Assembly (NCBI RefSeq): GCF_040544555.1 | Contig: NZ_JBEPKD010000001.1 | Location: 1 to 64,000 of the forward strand | Origin: Halalkalibacter oceani | GTDB lineage: Bacteria; Bacillota; Bacilli; Bacillales; Bacillaceae_D | Length of the DNA: 64,000 nt | Direction of reading: 5' to 3' | Made by a program: the position numbers and the translations under genes | The notes under the pieces: generated by a model | What the model was told of the DNA's origin: nothing | Databases searched by the model: none | Seen by the model: only the letters and a program-made list of their open reading frames with translations | Part shown: positions 58,479-64,000 of the stretch, piece after piece | Layout: every line of letters begins with the position of its first letter | Position numbering within the stretch: the first letter of the stretch is position 1

Positions 58479-59704
58479 CGCTGCCCCCACAGCTCAAGCG
58501 CGGTGCGCAGCTCGGGTTGCTGTCCGGCGGCTTCATCAAGAGTCTGTCCGGCGAGCACAGCATCGATCGCCGCTCTAAAGGCACGGGCCCCGGCATCAGC
58601 GCCGGCCGGATGGCCGTGAATGCCGCCGCCGGCGTTAATGACCGCGTCGTGGCCGAAGTCATTGATTAAAAGCGGTGTCAGCCCCGGATGAATCCCGGCC
58701 GATGGAACCGGGAAGGCCGGCTTGAGCTGGCTTTGCGTGGTCAATGCTGTCGCAATGTCCTGCGTTTCCTGCTTTTCCAAAGCGACGCTGCCATAAGGAG
58801 AAGGGAAGAGGACAAGGTCGGCGCCAGCAAGGCGCAACAGCTTGCCGAGCAGCACTTTGTTGGAGAAGCCATAATAAGGCGAGCCGGTCATCGCCCCGGA
58901 AACAGCCGGGTGGGCCATTAGCGGTACGGCAATATCCGGATCTTCGGCTAGACTTTGCAGCACATCAAGGCCGTAAGCAAACACATTAAACAATAATGCG
59001 CTTGCACCGAGATCGACTGCGCGCTTCGCCTTTTCTTTTAAGTCGAACGTCCGTCCGGTCAAGTTGACAGCGTACAGCGTTCTTTTTCCGGTTTCTTCAT
59101 AGGCCTCAGCCAGCGTCTGGACGCCGGTCGTAATCCGCTGTTCAAATGGGGTCAGCTCATTATCAAACAGAATCTCATCGTCTTTGACAAGGTCAACACC
59201 GCCAATGGCCTGCTGCTTGAGCTGCTGCTGAAATTCACCAATGTCCTTGCCGATCATCCCTTTAAAAATACTCATTAACAGTGGGCGGTCAAACACATCG
59301 AGTCGTTCCCGGACGCCACTGATGCCGAATTGCGGACCAGGAAATTGGGCTTCAAGCTGGGGCGACAGCTCAATGTCGACAAGCTTGATTTCTCCATCGA
59401 GGGATAGCTTGCCGAACATCGTCGTCAAAATCGCTGCCAGATCCGCGCTGAAGTTGGCGGCAGGGTAGGCGATTTTAATCAGGCCGACCGTCCGTTTGCT
59501 GGAGAAATAACGGTTGTCATCCGCCGTTGGCACAAGCTCTTCGACAGAGATGACTTCTCCTTTGTGCTTTTCAAGCTGCTTCTTTTCCAGTGCGGGAAGG
59601 TTTGTCCAGGAGCCGATTGTCAGGCCGAGCGCGATGCCTTCCGCTTTTTTAGCGAGGTCGCCTTTTTGGTCAAACACCTTGTAGGTTGCCGTAATATGAC
59701 TCAT
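58475..59704 (-). CDS. mtnW: RuBisCO-like 2,3-diketo-5-methylthiopentyl-1-phosphate enolase MtnW
   Basis: MtnW enolises diketo-methylthiopentyl-1-phosphate; it is a form IV RuBisCO. The 409-residue protein keeps the metal-site motif IGGVDLVKDDE near 173 with its carbamylated-Lys position, and the HPAVSGAMTGSPYYG region near 267. The RuBisCO carbon-fixation loop residues are absent, as expected. AAAGGAGGACTCC precedes the start. Paired with mtnX it replaces the fused MtnC enzyme. Its long leader holds a SAM-I riboswitch. Confidence 0.96.
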   Translation of the reverse strand: MSHITATYKVFDQKGDLAKKAEGIALGLTIGSWTNLPALEKKQLEKHKGEVISVEELVPTADDNRYFSSKRTVGLIKIAYPAANFSADLAAILTTMFGKLSLDGEIKLVDIELSPQLEAQFPGPQFGISGVRERLDVFDRPLLMSIFKGMIGKDIGEFQQQLKQQAIGGVDLVKDDEILFDNELTPFEQRITTGVQTLAEAYEETGKRTLYAVNLTGRTFDLKEKAKRAVDLGASALLFNVFAYGLDVLQSLAEDPDIAVPLMAHPAVSGAMTGSPYYGFSNKVLLGKLLRLAGADLVLFPSPYGSVALEKQETQDIATALTTQSQLKPAFPVPSAGIHPGLTPLLINDFGHDAVINAGGGIHGHPAGADAGARAFRAAIDAVLAGQTLDEAAGQQPELRTALELWGQR

Positions 59705-59735
59705 CGTAGCGGAGTCCTCCTTTCGTTACCATCAC

Positions 59736-59771
59736 AAAAAAATCCTCATCTTTTTTGAAAAAGAAGAGGAC
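59736..59771 (-). terminator. Riboswitch terminator before mtnW
   Basis: On the minus strand TCCTCTTCTTTTT pairs with AAAAAAGATGAGGA, followed by seven T. Its left arm is next to the aptamer P1 strand, which is the arrangement of a transcription-off switch. Confidence 0.88.
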
Positions 59772-59789
59772 CCATTCTATGATTCTATG

Positions 59790-59904
59790 TCCTCTTATCT
59801 GTCAGCTTTGCGCTTGAGAGAATTAGCACCTTGAATCAACCGCTCGGTTGAAACAGGTTGCCGGGCTTCATCGGGCTCGTCCCTCCACCTGCTCTTAATA
59901 AGAG
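59790..59904 (-). ncRNA. SAM-I (S-box) riboswitch of mtnWXBD
   Basis: On the minus strand the aptamer starts CTCTTATTAAGAGC-GGTGGAGGGA and has the conserved core blocks GAAGCCCGGCAACC and AAGGTGCTAATTC, closing with GATAAGAGG. P1 is formed by CTCTTAT and ATAAGAG. It turns off transcription when SAM is bound. Sequence blocks are unmistakable for Rfam SAM class I. Confidence 0.96.
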
Positions 59905-59943
59905 TATTCGTATTGGTATTGTCGTTAGAAAATGATGTAATGA

Positions 59944-59972
59944 ATTATGCCAGAGGAAGAGTCGTCTGTCAA
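59944..59972 (-). promoter_or_regulatory. SigA promoter of mtnWXBD
   Basis: Minus-strand TTGACA (59972-59967) and CATAAT (59949-59944) are 17 bp apart, about 40 nt before the aptamer. Confidence 0.82.
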
Positions 59973-59998
59973 TTATGAATTATTTTTGCGAAAATCTA

Positions 59999-60028
59999 TT
60001 GACAAAACGAATGTCTGACTCGTATGAT
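59999..60028 (+). promoter_or_regulatory. SigA promoter of the ABC transporter operon
   Basis: TTGACA (59999-60004) and TATGAT (60023-60028) are 18 bp apart, about 45 nt before the second aptamer. The two divergent promoters lie only 26 bp apart (-35 to -35). Confidence 0.82.
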
Positions 60029-60072
60029 TACTCTCAGAATTCAAAATGTAAAACATAAAATTACATGATTCA

Positions 60073-60226
60073 CTCTTATCGAGAGCTGGCAGAGGGAATT
60101 GGCCCAATGAAGCCCGGCAACCGGTCTGTTCATCAAGGAGATTGATGGAAGCCTAAAAGGTGTAAAGACACGGTGCTACATCCAACAGCTCGTTTTACAT
60201 GTGAAACGAGCTGAAAGATAAGAGGA
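60073..60226 (+). ncRNA. SAM-I (S-box) riboswitch of the ABC transporter operon
   Basis: CTCTTATCGAGAGCTGGCAGAGGGA starts the aptamer (first 20 bases given are conserved), with the core GAAGCCCGGCAACC and AAGGTG...GCTACATCC, closing with GATAAGAGGAC. Compared with the partner on the minus strand it has an extra stem, AGCTCGTTTTACATGTGAAACGAGCT at 60188-60213 in part, near the 3' side. It is followed by a terminator. Confidence 0.96.
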
Positions 60227-60243
60227 CGGAGCCAGTCCATTCC

Positions 60244-60279
60244 GCCTCTTTCTCGATCGTGAGTGAAAGAGGCTTTTTT
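60244..60279 (+). terminator. Riboswitch terminator before the ABC transporter
   Basis: GCCTCTTTC (60244-60252) pairs perfectly with GAAAGAGGC (60265-60273), then six T. Aptamer bases AAGAGGACGGA can instead pair with TCCGCCTCTT, which makes the antiterminator. Confidence 0.92.
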
Positions 60280-60312
60280 ATGTTTTGCCGACAAAAAAGG
60301 GGAGAGAGACAA

Positions 60313-61431
60313 ATGAAGAAAAATAAGTGGTGGAAATCAGTAGTGGCAGCGGCGCTTGCCGTAACGCTTGTCGGCTGCGGAGCTGGAGAAGAGTCAACAG
60401 GAGAGCAGGGCGGTGGAGCGGAAAGCGACACGATCGAAGGTGTGCCGGAACGATTTGCCGGCGGTGAAGAAACGAAAATCAGAGTGATCCGCAAAATCGG
60501 CGGCGATGATCATACAGCGCAATATTTGGCCGGAGTAAAGGAAGAAGGAGAGGCACTCGGCTTTGATGTCGACGTATTTACAGCAAACGGCGATACGGCC
60601 CGTTATCATGATGCAATTTCTCAAGCGATTGATGCTGGCGTTGATGGGCTGATTTTATCGCATGGCGACGATGCGGCGACCTATGATGCGGTTGAGCGCG
60701 CCCGTGAGGCGGGAATTGAAGTGGTTACGTTCGATTCGATTGCTGAATTGGAAGAGATTGAAGGCGTAACGCTGACTTCTCAGGATGACGAAGCATTGGC
60801 GACGCTGGCGCTTGACCAGCTCGTTGAGGATTTCAACGGAGAAGCGAACATGATTTATCTTTGGGTTGACGGCTTTCCACCAATGGTACGCCGCAACAAC
60901 GTCTATCAGGAAGTGCTTGCGGCAAATCCGGGGCTGAACGAGCTTGAACGGTTTGGGGTCGCCTCTGAGGATACGTCGACACAGACACAAAATGCGGTCG
61001 CGGCGATGCTGAACAAATACCCTGAAGGGGAGATTGATGCGATTTTTGCGACATGGGACGCCTTTGCGATCGGGGCCGCTCGTGCGCTGGAGGAAGCGGG
61101 CCGTGATGAAATCGCGATTTACGGAATTGACGTATCAAATGCCGATCTTCAAGTGATGCAGCAGGAAAACAGCACGTGGAGCTACACGGCTGCTGTCGAT
61201 CCGAAGCTGATCGGCTCGATCAATCTGCGGATTTTAGCGAAGAAGCTTGCCGGAGAGGAAACCCCGCAAACCTATGATTTGGAAGCATCGTTGATTTCAA
61301 GAGAGAGCCTCATCGGCGGGTCAGAACCGGTCAATATGGTTAACCTTGCTGACGTGATTGAAGGCTGGGGCATATCTGATGCGTTTGAAGAAGAGTGGAT
61401 GACGATACTGAAAGAACATCATAACCAATAG
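60313..61431 (+). CDS. RbsB-like sugar-binding lipoprotein, probable methylthioribose receptor
   Basis: The 372-residue protein has a lipobox (LAVTLVGCG), an acidic Glu/Gly linker, and a periplasmic-binding-protein fold of the ribose/galactose class: TKIRVIRKIGGDDHTAQYLAG near 55 and DGLILSHGDDAATYDA near 115, and GEIDAIFATWDAFAIGAARALEEAG near 240. It captures a sugar outside the cell for the ABC transporter that follows. Because the operon has a SAM riboswitch and ends with a probable mtnK, the sugar is likely methylthioribose. GGGGAGAGAG precedes ATG 60313. Confidence 0.87.
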   Translation: MKKNKWWKSVVAAALAVTLVGCGAGEESTGEQGGGAESDTIEGVPERFAGGEETKIRVIRKIGGDDHTAQYLAGVKEEGEALGFDVDVFTANGDTARYHDAISQAIDAGVDGLILSHGDDAATYDAVERAREAGIEVVTFDSIAELEEIEGVTLTSQDDEALATLALDQLVEDFNGEANMIYLWVDGFPPMVRRNNVYQEVLAANPGLNELERFGVASEDTSTQTQNAVAAMLNKYPEGEIDAIFATWDAFAIGAARALEEAGRDEIAIYGIDVSNADLQVMQQENSTWSYTAAVDPKLIGSINLRILAKKLAGEETPQTYDLEASLISRESLIGGSEPVNMVNLADVIEGWGISDAFEEEWMTILKEHHNQ

Positions 61432-61439
61432 GTGATGGC

Positions 61440-62936
61440 ATGAACCTGAAAATGAGCAATATTTCAATCGAATTTCCCGGTGTGCGCGCATTGGACGAGG
61501 CTTCCTTTGAAATGGAGACCGGACAGGCCCACGCGCTGATCGGCGCCAATGGCGCCGGGAAGTCGACGTTAATGAAGGTGCTGTCCGGCGTGTACAATCA
61601 CTACAGCGGGGAGATTTACCTTGATGGGGAGCTCATTGACATCCGCTCCCCAAAGGATGCCCGGCGGCACGGCATTCAAATCGTTTACCAGGAAGTTGAT
61701 ACAGCGCTTGTTTCAAGCTTAACAGTCGCGGAAAACATTATGCTGAATGCTCTTGTGGCCAATAAAGAGAAGAAACTGATGATTGACTGGAAAAGGCTTC
61801 ATCAGCAGGCAGCGGTGATCCTCGAGACGCTTCAAGTCAAGCTGCCGACGCGAAAGCTGGTCAGTGAGCTTTCGCTTGCTGAAAAGCAGATGGTGCTGAT
61901 TGCCCGCGCCGTGTCGACGGAATGCAAATTTCTCATTTTAGATGAGCCGACGGCACCGCTCAGTATGACAGAGACGAAGCAGCTTTTTCGCGTTGTAAAT
62001 GAGCTGAAGCAAAAGGATGTCGGAGTCATTTTCATTTCTCATCGCCTGCCAGAACTGTTTGAGATTTGCGAGGAAATCACAGTGATGAGAAATGGCTGCT
62101 ATATTTCCCGTGAACGTACAAGTGAAACGAGCGCGACGAGGGTGATTGAGCATATGCTTGGTAAGTCGCTCGAAGCCCAGTTTCCGGAGCGCAGGCAAAC
62201 GGCGGGGGAGGTGGTGCTGGAAGCTGCCCATATTTCTGACGGCGACAAGGTTGATGATGTCAGCCTGACAGTGAGAGCCGGGGAAATTATCGGCGTAGCG
62301 GGACTTGTCGGTGCCGGGAAAACCGAGCTGTGCAAGCTGCTTTTTGGAGCAGAGAAGCTAAAAGCCGGCACGATCTCGCTCAGAGGGAAGAATGTCACCA
62401 TTGCCAGTCCGACCGAGGCGGTGCGCCAGCGGATCGCGCTTGTGCCGGAGGAGCGCCGCAAGGAAGGGGTGCTCGTCGAAGAATCGGTCGTTACGAACTT
62501 GACCGCATCAAGCCTTGGAAACTTTCTCAAACGATTCAGCTTCGTTGATGTGAAAAAGGAACGAACGAAGGCCGAGGAAATGATTGAAGCGCTTGCGATC
62601 AAAACACCTAGTCCGGCGGCAACCGTCAAGCATCTCTCCGGCGGCAACCAGCAAAAAGTGGCGATCGGAAAATGGCTGATTGCCGACAGTGACCTTTATA
62701 TTTTCGATGAGCCGACAAAAGGCGTCGATGTCGGCGCGAAAAAAGATATTTTTGAATTGATCGCCGGCCTTGCCGACCGTGGGAAAGCAATCATTTACGC
62801 ATCATGCGAGCTGGCGGAAGTGCTCGGGATTACCGACCGGGTGTATGTGCTGTACGATGGGCGAATGACTAAGGAACTCGTCACATCAACTACGAACGAA
62901 GAGGAATTGTTATACCTCTCAACTGGAGGAAAGTAA
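61440..62936 (+). CDS. RbsA-like sugar ABC ATPase (two-domain)
   Basis: The 498-residue protein has two ATPase domains. The first has GANGAGKST near 36, signature SELSLAEKQ near 140 and Walker B FLILDEPTAPLS near 160. The second has GLVGAGKTEL near 290, LSGGNQQKV near 400 and IFDEPTKGVDVGAKKD near 420. This tandem layout marks the ribose/autoinducer-2 class of importers. Start follows AGGTGATGGC 8 nt after the receptor gene. Confidence 0.92.
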   Translation: MNLKMSNISIEFPGVRALDEASFEMETGQAHALIGANGAGKSTLMKVLSGVYNHYSGEIYLDGELIDIRSPKDARRHGIQIVYQEVDTALVSSLTVAENIMLNALVANKEKKLMIDWKRLHQQAAVILETLQVKLPTRKLVSELSLAEKQMVLIARAVSTECKFLILDEPTAPLSMTETKQLFRVVNELKQKDVGVIFISHRLPELFEICEEITVMRNGCYISRERTSETSATRVIEHMLGKSLEAQFPERRQTAGEVVLEAAHISDGDKVDDVSLTVRAGEIIGVAGLVGAGKTELCKLLFGAEKLKAGTISLRGKNVTIASPTEAVRQRIALVPEERRKEGVLVEESVVTNLTASSLGNFLKRFSFVDVKKERTKAEEMIEALAIKTPSPAATVKHLSGGNQQKVAIGKWLIADSDLYIFDEPTKGVDVGAKKDIFELIAGLADRGKAIIYASCELAEVLGITDRVYVLYDGRMTKELVTSTTNEEELLYLSTGGK

Positions 62937-62937
62937 T

Positions 62938-63933
62938 ATGGCGGAACAAAAAAGGGGCGACCATAAAGCGTCCTTTGACTTGTTTAATTTTTTATATAAA
63001 TATGGGACGATGATTTTAATTGTCGTGCTGATTATTGTCTTTGCCAGCGTGAATCCGTCCTTTATTAAGGCGGATAATATCATTACGATTTTGCGCTCGA
63101 TCTCGATCGTGACAATTATCGCGATCGGCATTACGATTTCCCTGGCGGTCGACGGCTTTGATTTATCAGTCGGCTCAGTCGCCTCGCTTGCCAGCGCCGT
63201 CGTGATTTCGATGTTTGTCTGGTATTCCCAGCCGACTGCGGTTGCAATCGTGACAGCCATTGCCGTTGCTTTGCTTGTCGGTGCGTTTAACGCCTTTATG
63301 ATCGTCAAAGTCCGAATTCCGGATTTGCTGTTAACGCTGGCGACGATGTTCATTATTCAAGGAGTGGCGCTGACCTATACAAAAGGGGCGACCGTCTCTG
63401 AAAATATGATTATGCCCGATGGCAGCTATGCGGAGGGCACGATCAGCAGCGGATTCGCCAAGCTCGGCCAGGTGCCTTATATTATTATCATCATGCTTGT
63501 CGTTGTTTTCATTGTTCATATTTTCCTTACGCATACAAAGCATGGCCGTTACATGTATGTCATCGGCGGCAACGAGGAAGCGGCTCGGCTCTCCGGCATT
63601 CCCGTCAACAAATACAAGGTCGTTGCCTACCTGCTTTCCGCCTTATTCGCTTCATTGGGAGGAATCGTCCTCGCCTCGCGGGTGATGACGGCGGAAATTA
63701 ATGCCGGCGGACCTTATTTGATGGATGCGGTCGCCGCGGCCTTCATCGGCTTTGCCGTCCTTGGCGCCGGAAAGCCGAACGCGCTCGGAACGTTTGTCGG
63801 GGCTGTTTTAATCGGAATATTGGCCAATGGACTTGTGATGATGAGTGTACCGTATTACGCGATGGACATTGTAAAAGGAACGGTGCTCGCTTTGGCACTG
63901 GCCCTGACTTATTATAAAAGCAGACAGAAGTAA
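62938..63933 (+). CDS. RbsC-like sugar ABC permease
   Basis: The 331-residue membrane protein has about nine helices and the BPD_transp_2 pattern: AVDGFDLSVGSVASLASAVV near 70, VVKVRIPDLLLTLATMFI-like stretch near 120, and the coupling motif GGNEEAARLSGIPVNKYK near 205, with GFAVLGAGKPNALGT near 270. It starts 2 nt after the ATPase stop, behind GGAGGAAAG. Confidence 0.92.
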   Translation: MAEQKRGDHKASFDLFNFLYKYGTMILIVVLIIVFASVNPSFIKADNIITILRSISIVTIIAIGITISLAVDGFDLSVGSVASLASAVVISMFVWYSQPTAVAIVTAIAVALLVGAFNAFMIVKVRIPDLLLTLATMFIIQGVALTYTKGATVSENMIMPDGSYAEGTISSGFAKLGQVPYIIIIMLVVVFIVHIFLTHTKHGRYMYVIGGNEEAARLSGIPVNKYKVVAYLLSALFASLGGIVLASRVMTAEINAGGPYLMDAVAAAFIGFAVLGAGKPNALGTFVGAVLIGILANGLVMMSVPYYAMDIVKGTVLALALALTYYKSRQK

Positions 63934-63958
63934 ACGATGAACGGGGAGGGGAAGGAAG

Positions 63959-64000
63959 ATGACGACATTTACTGAGAAATATTTTACGATGACGGAAGCT
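63959..64000 (+). CDS. mtnK: Start of a probable 5-methylthioribose kinase
   Basis: ATG 63959 follows GGAGGGGAAGG, 26 nt after the permease. Only 14 residues are in the window (MTTFTEKYFTMTEA), which look like the start of MtnK proteins. MtnK would phosphorylate methylthioribose to the substrate of MtnA. The call rests on context more than on sequence. Confidence 0.5.
   Translation, partial: MTTFTEKYFTMTEA

Noticed and set aside
1..64000. CRISPR arrays, rRNA or tRNA genes, prophage
   Set aside because: No regularly spaced repeats, no rRNA segments and no run of phage structural genes were seen.

Overview
The window is chromosomal DNA from an endospore-forming member of the Bacillaceae. The gene order follows the mutSL-miaA-hfq-spoVK-glnRA-lexA-yne-tkt region of Bacillus subtilis, and there are many sporulation and germination genes (cotE, spoVK, a cgeB-like gene, sda, sirA, a kinB-like kinase, two ger loci). 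Ribosome binding sites are strong AGGAGG types and TTG or GTG starts are common. The species cannot be named from the sequence; the mixture with non-subtilis genes would fit an Alkalihalobacillus- or Shouchella-like relative, which is inference.

Layout. 1-130: start of an IS3-type transposase gene (minus strand) with a hairpin over its ribosome binding site. 353-7670: cotE, mutS, mutL, an RsmJ-like methyltransferase, miaA, hfq. 7848-9294: a tyrosine-recombinase homologue with degraded active-site motifs and a hairpin-rich intergenic region. 9295-16045: spoVK, a CgeB-like glycosyltransferase, hflX, ynbB, then glnR-glnA behind a promoter with two GlnR boxes. 16046-18362: a decayed region with a tiny membrane peptide and the wreck of a gerA-gerB-gerC operon. 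18441-20787: an orphan TctC-like lipoprotein, small genes, sda. 20943-26331: lexA facing yneA-yneB-ynzC across four LexA-box-like sites, then tkt, sirA, yneF. 26592-30262: an apparently intact germinant-receptor operon in B-A-C order. 30744-36575: mnmH, ccdC, yneK, ald and a KinB-like kinase. 36647-40241: a Fur-controlled ferric-siderophore permease whose binding-protein gene is only a C-terminal fragment. 40610-42810: fabH-fabF. 43138-48929: a secreted GT51-like fragment protein, a MOSC protein, a D-2-hydroxyacid dehydrogenase and a GntR/kinase/enolase-paralogue operon. 49082-56458: TraB, DUF2188, cupredoxin, YebC, UbiB, a lipoprotein and an EamA exporter. 56613-64000: methionine salvage genes mtnWXBD (minus) and, divergently, a sugar-type ABC transporter followed by the start of a probable mtnK, each unit with its own SAM-I riboswitch.

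How the parts work together. The right end is a coherent methylthioribose (MTR) module: the transporter probably imports MTR, MtnK phosphorylates it, and MtnB-MtnW-MtnX-MtnD return it to methionine, all shut off when S-adenosylmethionine is abundant. The sda-lexA-yneA-sirA stretch gathers checkpoint genes that link DNA damage, replication and sporulation. The GntR/APH-kinase/enolase-paralogue operon is the best candidate for an undescribed pathway, because the enolase paralogue has lost the histidine equivalent to yeast His373 and has Asp in place of the catalytic Glu168.

Two further layers are notable. A 118-bp element occurs twice in opposite orientation with two mismatches (32505-32622 and 40420-40537). 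A family of GGCTGGGACAAAAGG hairpins caps several gene ends.
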